DNA of 64,000 bases. It comes from Chloroflexota bacterium. Its GTDB lineage: Bacteria > Chloroflexota > Anaerolineae > DTLA01. Numbering within the stretch: position 1 is the stretch's first letter; each line of letters begins with the position of its first letter. The notes below the pieces were generated by a model. It was not told where the DNA came from and ran no database searches. It saw only the letters and a program-made list of their open reading frames with translations. Below, piece after piece: positions 50,541-58,572 of the stretch. The position numbers were made by a program, and so were the translations under genes. The stretch spans positions 1 through 64,000 of the forward strand of contig JADBJK010000011.1 of the NCBI GenBank assembly GCA_014874485.1, in the 5' to 3' direction.

Positions 50541-51453
50541 TTATGGCCCGAATGGCGCGAAGACCATGATGCGATGGTTCCCAGAGTCCGCCACGATCAG
50601 CCGCCCACTCTCATCCACCGCCAACCCAACGGGCAGACTGAACCGACTCTCATCCATCCCGTACTCCCCATAACTCGCCACAAACTCCCCCTCCACCGTC
50701 CACTCCAACACCCGATGCCCCTCTGGATCGCTTGCAAACACGTGCCCCCTGCCATCCACCGCCAGGTACGGCTTGTTCAACACCGACTCCCCTGCCCACG
50801 CCTTCACGTCCCACGCCTTCTCAAACTTCATCCCCGCACCAAACCGCTGAATCCGACGATTCCACGTGTCCGCCACGTACACCTTCCCGTCCTTGTCCAC
50901 CGCCAACCCTACGGGCTCCCAGAACTGCCCTGGCCCCGCGCCAAACCCACCGTACCCCGCGATGTACTGCCCCTCCGCCGTGAACTGCTGGATGCGCTCG
51001 TTCCCCGTGTCTATCACCAACACCGTCCCGTCCGCCGCAAGCGCCACCGCACGCGGCCCGTAGAACGCCCCAGGCAGCGCCATCGCATCCCCCGCCGAAT
51101 CCCCGCTCTCCCCCCACATCGTCAGGAACTTCCCGTCCTTGTCAAACTTCTGCACCCGATAGTTCCACGTGTCCGCCACGTACACGTTCCCATCCTTGTC
51201 CACCGCGATCCCCCACGGCTCGTTGAACTCCCCAGGCCCGCTCCCGTACTGCCCCCAACCTCGCAGATACCGCCCGTTCGCGTCAAACACCTGCACCCGA
51301 TGGTTCCCCGTGTCCGCCACGTAGATGTTCCCCGCCCCGTCCACCGCCACCCCGCGCGGGTCCTGGAACTCCCCACGCCCCTGCCCCTGCCGTCCAAACG
51401 TCAGCACCGCAGGCACCAGCACCTTCTTCACCGCGTACGGGTCCTCGGTTACG
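50541..51453. repeat. Near-identical 913-bp duplication (NHL propeller), copy 1
   Basis: This segment and 53727-54639 differ at only a scattering of positions, including G/A at 50573, although the upstream parts of the two genes are well diverged. Both encode the NHL propeller and end at the stop codon. Confidence 0.92.
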
Positions 51454-53666
51454 ACGGGCGGCTGCTGGGGCACCGCGCCGCCGATGCTGTACTTCCACAT
51501 CAGCGAGGCGATGTCCTTGCGCACGTACATGGCGAAGTCGTGCCGATTCGGCCACGTGTCGGCGGTGTACTTGTACTTGCGCCACCACAGGATATCCCAG
51601 ATTTCCGCGCGCTTGACAGGGTCTTGCAGCATGGCCCGCAAGCGGGACGGGGTCAGCCCTTTGTAGTCCTCCACGGGCCACCACACCAATTGCCGCCACG
51701 ACTGCGTCGGGAAACGGTAGTAGTTGTCGCCCAGGAAAGGCCGCACCTTGTCCTCGTTGCACGAATCCACCAGCACCACAGGCACGGTAAATATCTGCGG
51801 GCTTGCCGATGTCCCGCCGTCCCAGTATTGGAAGTAGTGCCGATTGGGGTACTCGCGCAGGTACCATTCCAGTGGCCACGCCAGGCCGCCCACGTCGTCC
51901 TTCGGATTCGCCCTGTCCCGCAGGTCGCCGCCGTCGTAAGACAACTCAATGGACGTGTCCCCGTACAGCCGCTCGGATATCTCGGCGATTTCGCTCATCG
52001 TCTGTTTCACGAATTGCGTGCCGTGGGCGTACACGATGAACTCTTTCGCGGTGTCGTAGTTCACGTAGTTGGCCATCCACGTGAACCGCACCGTGAGCAG
52101 GAACAGGAGCGCGAATGCCGACACCGCCGTGCACCGCATGGCGAACCGCACGCCCAATCGCATCGTCGCGTAATAGTACAGCGCCCAGAGGACGGCCATG
52201 ACCACGGCCGCGTTGAGAATCCATGTCGCCGTCCGCGACAGGTCTTGGAGCGACATCCCCGCGAACGGCCTCAGCAGGAACAGCCGCACGATGACGAACA
52301 CGGCGAACGGCACAAGGAGAACGAAGCCCGCAGCCCCTCGCTTCCACGCCTCGCGCCAGTCCACGCCGCCGATCCAATCCTGCGCCAGCCGCCCCGTGAG
52401 CAGGGCCATCGGCAGGACGGGGTGCAGCACCAGCCACGGCATCTTCTCCCCCGCCCAACTGTACAACGCCGTGGCCGCAATCGTCCAGAAGACGAGGAAC
52501 GGGACAAAGGGAAGCGCGTCCTTCTCCTCGTCGGCAGACCCGCGCACGAACGCGTAGTACACAAGCCCCACCACCGCCCCCAAGAGCGGCAGGAACTCGT
52601 ACATCGGCATTAGCACGAAGTAGTAGTACCAGGGCTGGTCTCCTCGCTGCACGCTGTGCTGCTGGAGCCAGTAGACCACCTGCCCGATGGTGCCGCTGTA
52701 CAGGCCCCTGAGGTTGCTGAACACGGTGGTGTACAGCACCACGAAGATCACCGCCGCCGCGACAGCCGTCCACGCGACCGCACGCCACCGCACGGCCGCC
52801 AGGCCCGACGACACGGGCGCGCGCTCGCCCATGTGTCGCCACGCGAAGCCCGCCAGCCCGAACGCGAAGACGAAACACGCGACCAGGACGAGGTCGGGCA
52901 GGGGACGCGGGGTGGGGGTCAGCACGCTGCCGCCCGAACGCACCGTGAGCCAGAGCGCCGCGACGAGGAACCCGCCGCCCGCCGCCAGCAAGGCCGACCG
53001 CACGACCACGCGCGCCGACGCTCCCAGTCGCTCCCAGGCCACAGCCCACAGCACGAAGACCACGAAGATGAAGCCCGTGATGTACGCCACTTCTTTGGTG
53101 GCAATGGACAGCAGCGCCACGATGCCGAACAGGTAGATGTAGCGATCCTTGCGCTCGTCCAGGAAGCGGAACAGCGCGATGAGCATCAGCACCGACCAGA
53201 CGGCGATGTAGATGTCATTGCGGATGTAGCGCGAATAGTACAGGAACGACGGCGAGAACGTGAGTATGACAGCCGTTGCGAACGCGCCCAGCCGCCCCAG
53301 CCACTTGCGCAGGAAGTAGGGCAGAACCGCCAGCGACGCGCCGAACAGCGCGGGCACAAGCCGCGCCGTGAAGTCGCTCACGCCGAAGAGGTAGTAGGCC
53401 AGCGCGTTGGCGTAGAACAGGAACGGCCCGTGCATCATCGGGTCGTGCACGTACCCCTGCCCCGCGTACAACTTCCACGAGAACAGGGCGTGCAGGCTCT
53501 CGTCGTGGCTCATGCTGCGCGCGCCCAGGTTCCACAGGCGCATCGCCAACGCCACGGCGAACAGCGCGAAGTACGCCGCCTTCTCCCAGGTCAGCCACGC
53601 CAGCGCCCGCGCCGCAGGCTGCTGCCACCACCTTTGCAGTTCCGAATCGCGCTCCGTCTCGCTCAT
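50541..53666 (-). CDS. Agl23/GT39-like membrane protein with C-terminal NHL propeller (copy 1)
   Basis: A 1041-residue protein of the TIGR03663 (Agl23-associated) type. Residues 25-560 hold about twelve membrane helices; the GT-C-type acidic motif SMSHDESLH lies in the first external loop, and WYYYFVLMPMYEF later. A soluble region (about 560-740) follows, then six NHL repeats (RGVAVD, GIAVDKDG, ALAADGTV, GLAVDKDG, LAVDGRG, GLAVDESG) forming a probable six-bladed beta-propeller outside the membrane. It probably transfers sugars from a lipid carrier to surface glycans or proteins. ATG 53666 is chosen; GTG codons lie just upstream. Its 3' 900 bp nearly duplicate copy 2. Confidence 0.85.
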   Translation of the reverse strand: MSETERDSELQRWWQQPAARALAWLTWEKAAYFALFAVALAMRLWNLGARSMSHDESLHALFSWKLYAGQGYVHDPMMHGPFLFYANALAYYLFGVSDFTARLVPALFGASLAVLPYFLRKWLGRLGAFATAVILTFSPSFLYYSRYIRNDIYIAVWSVLMLIALFRFLDERKDRYIYLFGIVALLSIATKEVAYITGFIFVVFVLWAVAWERLGASARVVVRSALLAAGGGFLVAALWLTVRSGGSVLTPTPRPLPDLVLVACFVFAFGLAGFAWRHMGERAPVSSGLAAVRWRAVAWTAVAAAVIFVVLYTTVFSNLRGLYSGTIGQVVYWLQQHSVQRGDQPWYYYFVLMPMYEFLPLLGAVVGLVYYAFVRGSADEEKDALPFVPFLVFWTIAATALYSWAGEKMPWLVLHPVLPMALLTGRLAQDWIGGVDWREAWKRGAAGFVLLVPFAVFVIVRLFLLRPFAGMSLQDLSRTATWILNAAVVMAVLWALYYYATMRLGVRFAMRCTAVSAFALLFLLTVRFTWMANYVNYDTAKEFIVYAHGTQFVKQTMSEIAEISERLYGDTSIELSYDGGDLRDRANPKDDVGGLAWPLEWYLREYPNRHYFQYWDGGTSASPQIFTVPVVLVDSCNEDKVRPFLGDNYYRFPTQSWRQLVWWPVEDYKGLTPSRLRAMLQDPVKRAEIWDILWWRKYKYTADTWPNRHDFAMYVRKDIASLMWKYSIGGAVPQQPPVVTEDPYAVKKVLVPAVLTFGRQGQGRGEFQDPRGVAVDGAGNIYVADTGNHRVQVFDANGRYLRGWGQYGSGPGEFNEPWGIAVDKDGNVYVADTWNYRVQKFDKDGKFLTMWGESGDSAGDAMALPGAFYGPRAVALAADGTVLVIDTGNERIQQFTAEGQYIAGYGGFGAGPGQFWEPVGLAVDKDGKVYVADTWNRRIQRFGAGMKFEKAWDVKAWAGESVLNKPYLAVDGRGHVFASDPEGHRVLEWTVEGEFVASYGEYGMDESRFSLPVGLAVDESGRLIVADSGNHRIMVFAPFGP

Positions 53667-53726
53667 CCGCGTATGCACCACACCCGCCGAACTCGGCCAG
53701 CGTTTATGTCAAGTCGCATCCGACTT

Positions 53727-54639
53727 TCACGGCCCGAATGGCGCGAAGACCATGATGCGATGATTCCCAGAGTCCGCCACGATCAGCCGCCCACTCCCAT
53801 CCACCGCCAACCCAACGGGCAGACTGAACCGACTCTCATCCATCCCGTACTCCCCATAACTCGCCACAAACTCCCCCTCCACCGTCCACTCCAACACCCG
53901 ATGCCCCTCTGGATCGCTTGCAAACACGTGCCCCCTGCCATCCACCGCCAGGTACGGCTTGTTCAACACCGACTCCCCTGCCCACGCCTTCACGTCCCAC
54001 GCCTTCTCAAACTTCATCCCCGCACCAAACCGCTGAATCCGACGATTCCACGTGTCCGCCACGTACACCTTCCCGTCCTTGTCCACCGCCAACCCTACGG
54101 GCTCCCAGAACTGCCCTGGCCCCGCGCCAAACCCACCGTACCCCGCGATGTACTGCCCCTCCGCCGTGAACTGCTGGATGCGCTCGTTCCCCGTGTCTAT
54201 CACCAACACCGTCCCGTCCGCCGCAAGCGCCACCGCACGCGGCCCGTAGAACGCCCCAGGCAGCGCCATCGCATCCCCCGCCGAATCCCCGCTCTCCCCC
54301 CACATCGTCAGGAACTTCCCGTCCTTGTCAAACTTCTGCACCCGATAGTTCCACGTGTCCGCCACGTACACGTTCCCATCCTTGTCCACCGCGATCCCCC
54401 ACGGCTCGTTGAACTCCCCAGGCCCGCTCCCGTACTGCCCCCAACCTCGCAGATACCGCCCGTTCGCGTCAAACACCTGCACCCGATGGTTCCCCGTGTC
54501 CGCCACGTAGATGTTCCCCGCCGCGTCCACCGCCACCCCGCGCGGGTCCTGGAACTCCCCAGGCCCCTGTCCCTGCCGCCCGAACGTCAGCACCGCAGGC
54601 ACCAGCACCTTCTTCGCCGCGTATGGGTCCTCGGTTGCC
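53727..54639. repeat. Near-identical 913-bp duplication (NHL propeller), copy 2
   Basis: Partner of 50541-51453, in direct orientation 3186 bp away. The sharp end of similarity inside the coding region (after TCCTCGGTT) points to gene conversion or a recent replacement. Confidence 0.92.
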
Positions 54640-56801
54640 GCGCCCGTGGGCTGCGGCGCGACGCCCGCCGCGAACGTGCCGTACTCCCACAGTTGCGCCG
54701 TGATGTCCTTGCGGATGTACAGGATCATCTCCTCGCGGTACGGCCAGTCGTTGAGCGCATAGGGATACTTACGCGCCCAGAGGATGTTCCAGATTTCGGT
54801 GCGCTTGGTCGGATCTTTCAGCATGGCCCACAAGCGGGCAGGGGTCAGCCCCTTGTAGTCCTCCACGGGCCACCACATGACCAGGCGCGGGAAGCGGTCG
54901 TAGTTCGCCAGCAGCGGCCGCACCTTGCCGTCATTCCAACCGTGCACGATGACGATGGGCGAGTCCAGCGCCTCTCGGCTCGGGCTCTCGCCGGTGAACG
55001 AAATCGCGTTCGGGAAGTCCCGCAGGTACCAGTTGCCAAAGGGGAAGCCCGTCCGCGAATCAAAGGCGACCTTGATGCGGTTGTCCCCCACCGTTCGGCG
55101 CGAGATGTCCAGAATCTCGTTCAGCGTTACCTTCGCATCCTGGGTGCCGTGCGCGTACACGATGAGTTCCTTGGCGTTGTCGTAGTTCACGAAACTCGCC
55201 ATCCAACTGTACCGCACGGTCAGGACCAGCAGGACGGCGAAGGCCGACGCCGCGCACGTCCGCAGCGCCACCCCCGTGCCCAACCGCTCGCCCAGCCGCA
55301 CCAGCGCCCAGGCGATGCCCGCCGCCACGCCGAGGGTAACCAGCCACAGCATGGTCGCGTTCAGTTGCGCCTGCGTGAACCCTGCGAACGGACGGATGGA
55401 CAGCAGTTTGACCAGCGTGTACCCGCCCGCAGGCACCAGCGCGAAGAACGCCAGCACCTCTCCCCTGCGTGCGCCCGCCCACTGCCCATCGCCCAGCCAA
55501 TCCTGGAGCAGGCGGCCCGTCAGCAGGATGAAGGGCAGCACCAGGTACACCGTGTGCTGCGGCATCTTCTCGCCGGTCCAACTGTGGATGGCCACCGCCG
55601 ACACCGCCCAGAACGCGACGAACGGCACAAACGGTACGGCGTCCCGCTCCGGATGCTGCCGCCGCCAGGACGCCACGTAGTACACAATCGCCGCCACCCC
55701 GCCCACCAGCGGCAGGAACTCGTACATGGGCATCAGGACCAGCAGGAAGTAGTACCAGGGCTGGCCGCCCCGCGCCTCGCCGTGCTGCCCGAACCAGTAG
55801 GACAATTGGCTGATGGGGCCGGTCAAGCCCCTGGGGTTGGTGAAGAACGTGGTGTACAGGAGCACGACCACACCCAGGCCGATGCCGACCATCGCCCAGA
55901 ATTGCGGCCAGCGGATGGATGCCAAAGCCCGCCCCACCGGCCGCTCCTTGCCCGCGCCTCGGTGCGCCCAGCCCGCCAGCACCGCCGCCGCGAACAGGCA
56001 CGTGATCACCACCAGCACCGGCAGGAGTGCGCTCCGCACGGTTCCCACAGGCTGGGGCCGGTTCGTGAGCCACACCAGCAGCGCGAGGGCCACGGCGCTC
56101 ACGCCCGCGCCGATTTGCCGCACCTGCCGTGCCGCCGACTCCGACAGCCGCTCCCACACCAGCGCAACCACCACGAACGCCACGACGATGAACCCCATGA
56201 TGTAGGCCACGGCCTTGGTGCACAGGTAGAACCCCACCGCTGCGCCGAACAGGTACAGGTACTTCGGCTTCCGCTCGTCCACGTAGCGCAGGAAGCCGAT
56301 GGCCATGAGCATCGTCCAGACCGCACCGTAGATTTCGTGCAGGTTGTCCCGCGAGTAGAACAGCAGGAACGGCGACACGGTCAGCATCACGGCGGCGGCC
56401 AGCGCCCCACCGCGCCCCAGGTACTTGCGCAGGAAGTAGGGCAGGAGCACCAACGCGGTCCCGAAGAATGCCGACGCCAGCCGTGAGGTGAAGTCGCTCA
56501 CCCCGAACAGCGCGTACATGAGCGTGTTCGCCAGGAACAGGAACGGCCCGTGGGTGATGGGCCCGCTCACGGGGTCAAACTTGAAGATGGAGCCGACCGA
56601 ATAGGGCTGCCACGAGAAGTACAGGTGCTGGCACTCGTCAAAACTGACGGCGCGCGCGCCCAGCGCCCACAAGCGCAGTGCCAGCGCCACGACCGCGATG
56701 AGGATATACGCGGCCTTCTCCCGCGTCAGTTTCTGCAGGCTATCCAGGACCGGCGTCTCCCACCAGTCCCTGTTGTCGGAAACCGGTACGGTTCTAGGCA
56801 T
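53727..56801 (-). CDS. Agl23/GT39-like membrane protein with C-terminal NHL propeller (copy 2)
   Basis: A 1024-residue paralogue of the 50541 gene with the same plan: about twelve helices, the acidic motif AVSFDECQH in the first external loop, WYYFLLVLMPMYEF, WPVEDYKGLTPARL in the soluble region, then six NHL repeats. The membrane half has diverged from copy 1 while the propeller is almost identical at DNA level. The ATG at 56801 has only a weak Shine-Dalgarno. The gene lies 8 bp after the third paralogue's stop, so these are cotranscribed. Confidence 0.85.
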   Translation of the reverse strand: MPRTVPVSDNRDWWETPVLDSLQKLTREKAAYILIAVVALALRLWALGARAVSFDECQHLYFSWQPYSVGSIFKFDPVSGPITHGPFLFLANTLMYALFGVSDFTSRLASAFFGTALVLLPYFLRKYLGRGGALAAAVMLTVSPFLLFYSRDNLHEIYGAVWTMLMAIGFLRYVDERKPKYLYLFGAAVGFYLCTKAVAYIMGFIVVAFVVVALVWERLSESAARQVRQIGAGVSAVALALLVWLTNRPQPVGTVRSALLPVLVVITCLFAAAVLAGWAHRGAGKERPVGRALASIRWPQFWAMVGIGLGVVVLLYTTFFTNPRGLTGPISQLSYWFGQHGEARGGQPWYYFLLVLMPMYEFLPLVGGVAAIVYYVASWRRQHPERDAVPFVPFVAFWAVSAVAIHSWTGEKMPQHTVYLVLPFILLTGRLLQDWLGDGQWAGARRGEVLAFFALVPAGGYTLVKLLSIRPFAGFTQAQLNATMLWLVTLGVAAGIAWALVRLGERLGTGVALRTCAASAFAVLLVLTVRYSWMASFVNYDNAKELIVYAHGTQDAKVTLNEILDISRRTVGDNRIKVAFDSRTGFPFGNWYLRDFPNAISFTGESPSREALDSPIVIVHGWNDGKVRPLLANYDRFPRLVMWWPVEDYKGLTPARLWAMLKDPTKRTEIWNILWARKYPYALNDWPYREEMILYIRKDITAQLWEYGTFAAGVAPQPTGAATEDPYAAKKVLVPAVLTFGRQGQGPGEFQDPRGVAVDAAGNIYVADTGNHRVQVFDANGRYLRGWGQYGSGPGEFNEPWGIAVDKDGNVYVADTWNYRVQKFDKDGKFLTMWGESGDSAGDAMALPGAFYGPRAVALAADGTVLVIDTGNERIQQFTAEGQYIAGYGGFGAGPGQFWEPVGLAVDKDGKVYVADTWNRRIQRFGAGMKFEKAWDVKAWAGESVLNKPYLAVDGRGHVFASDPEGHRVLEWTVEGEFVASYGEYGMDESRFSLPVGLAVDGSGRLIVADSGNHRIMVFAPFGP

Positions 56802-56809
56802 CTATCCCA

Positions 56810-58537
56810 TCACTCTGACGAGGCTTGAATCCACAGCACGGCGCGGGTCTGCGACGGTGCGGGGAGCGCTCGCCACAAGGCCCAGCGCCACCAATCCCTG
56901 GCCGGCAGCGCCCGCCACCGGAGGTCCCGCGTCAGTTCGTATGCCTGGCCGACATACGCGCCCTGCGCCGCCGGCTGCACCCCCTCGGGCGCGATGATGG
57001 CCTCGGCGCTCACAGGCCCTGCGACCCCCGCGAAGACCCGCAGATTGCGAAACTCGCGCAGGTACCACTGCATCACCGCCGGGTCGGGCAGCATCACGGC
57101 AACCGACATCTGGTGCGCGTCGCCCACCCGGCGCAGCGACCACGTTGCCACATCCGCTGCCAGCGCCCGCGCCTGGGGCGATGTCGGCGCGGGGTCCAGA
57201 CACTCGGCGTTCTTCCCGCCCGCGTTGTACGCCGAGCCCAGCGCCGCCGACAGGGTGATGACCAGCGCCAGCGCCGCGACCGACAGGCCGAGGTTCCGCA
57301 GCGCGTTGTCCACGCTGTACAGCCCGCCCTGGCCCACCGTCAACACGACTACCAGCCCGACGCCAACCCACGCGAGCAAGACAAACTCAACGTTGCCCCT
57401 CTCGGCGAAACCGGCCAGTTGCAGGTAGATGTACGCCACCAGGATGGCGAACACGGCCACGTACACGCCGTCGCGTGCGCCGCGCCAGTCCGCCCGCGCG
57501 TTCTGCCACAGCCGCGCGATCTCCCTGCCCGCCAACAGCGCCAGCGGAGCCGTAACCAGCAGAAAATCGCCCGATGTGCGTGCGGGCCACGCCGCCAGCA
57601 TCACCGAAAGCCCGAGCGCGCACCCCAGCAGACTGCTCCCCAGCAGATCCCGCTCGCGGACGGCGCGAACCCCGCCGACGATGCCGAACACCACCACCAC
57701 AGGCTCGTACAGCGTAGGCCACAGGAGCGGGCTGAACCAGGGCAGCGCCCCCACCACCCCGAACCCGCGCCACCATTCATCCAGCACGTCGCCAAGCCCG
57801 CGCAGACCCTGCACGTGGAAGAGCAGCAGCGTGCCGACGGCCAACACCGTCCCCAGCCACACCAGGCCCGCGGTCCGAAGGCGCGCGCCGCCGGCCTGCA
57901 CGCGCTCCTGGAGCACAGCGATGGCGGCGTGGCCCCGGCGGCCCAGTCCCCACGCCGCACCCGCCACCGCAAGCAGCGCCAGCAACACGAAGTACGCCCC
58001 TGCGCCCGAGGCCAACAGCAGCCCCAACAGCACAGCGCCCACGTACAGGGCGCGCGGCGCTCCCGTGTCCGCGAATCGTGCCAGCGCGGTGGCCAACGCC
58101 AGCCCCAGCCCCGCCGCCAGCACCTCCGTCCCCATCCAGCGCGACGCGAACAGCGACAGCGGCGACACAGCGAGCAGGACCGCCGCGAGGAACGCTCCTG
58201 CGTGGCCCAGGCGCTCCCGCCAGAAGTAGGGCACAAGCACCAGGAGCGCCCCGAAAAGGGCCGGCAGGAGACGCGCCATGAAGTCGCTAGCGCCGAACAA
58301 GAAGAAGATGAGCGTTGTGGTGTGGGTGAGCAGCGGGCTGCCCACCACCGTCGGCTCTTGGCCCTGGGCCAGTTGCCACGCCCCCAGCGCCCGCGCCGCC
58401 TCCGCCGAACTCAACGGGCGGGCGTCCAGGTCCACCAGACGGAGCATAAGGGATACTACGAGAAGAGCGACGTAGAGTGCCGTCTCTACCGTTATGCGGG
58501 ACCAGAGGCTGTTCTTGGCATCAGGCTTTTCGGTCAT
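56810..58537 (-). CDS. GT39-like membrane protein without propeller (third paralogue)
   Basis: A 575-residue protein with about twelve helices, related to the membrane halves of the two neighbouring Agl23-like proteins (LVDLDARPLSSAEAARALGAWQ at the family's signature position, GASDFMARLLPALFG). The acidic motif DE seen in the relatives is AE here (SSAEAA), so a catalytic carboxylate may be lost. There is no NHL propeller, only a soluble C-terminal part of about 130 residues. It could be an inactive partner or use a different acceptor. The ATG at 58537 is chosen on homology; the Shine-Dalgarno is weak. Confidence 0.78.
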   Translation of the reverse strand: MTEKPDAKNSLWSRITVETALYVALLVVSLMLRLVDLDARPLSSAEAARALGAWQLAQGQEPTVVGSPLLTHTTTLIFFLFGASDFMARLLPALFGALLVLVPYFWRERLGHAGAFLAAVLLAVSPLSLFASRWMGTEVLAAGLGLALATALARFADTGAPRALYVGAVLLGLLLASGAGAYFVLLALLAVAGAAWGLGRRGHAAIAVLQERVQAGGARLRTAGLVWLGTVLAVGTLLLFHVQGLRGLGDVLDEWWRGFGVVGALPWFSPLLWPTLYEPVVVVFGIVGGVRAVRERDLLGSSLLGCALGLSVMLAAWPARTSGDFLLVTAPLALLAGREIARLWQNARADWRGARDGVYVAVFAILVAYIYLQLAGFAERGNVEFVLLAWVGVGLVVVLTVGQGGLYSVDNALRNLGLSVAALALVITLSAALGSAYNAGGKNAECLDPAPTSPQARALAADVATWSLRRVGDAHQMSVAVMLPDPAVMQWYLREFRNLRVFAGVAGPVSAEAIIAPEGVQPAAQGAYVGQAYELTRDLRWRALPARDWWRWALWRALPAPSQTRAVLWIQASSE

Positions 58538-58572
58538 CCCGATTTGCGGCTTCCTCGTCGGTCGTTGGGAAC

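Noticed and set aside
50541-54639. Assembly duplication of the NHL region
   Set aside because: The flanks differ on both sides and scattered base differences exist, so a simple assembly artefact is less likely. Long reads would settle it.
52656-56486. A 1276-residue open frame on the plus strand opposite the Agl23-like genes
   Set aside because: Low-complexity HRP-, QPR- and PRH-rich composition and no Shine-Dalgarno. It also spans two minus-strand genes and the gap between them.
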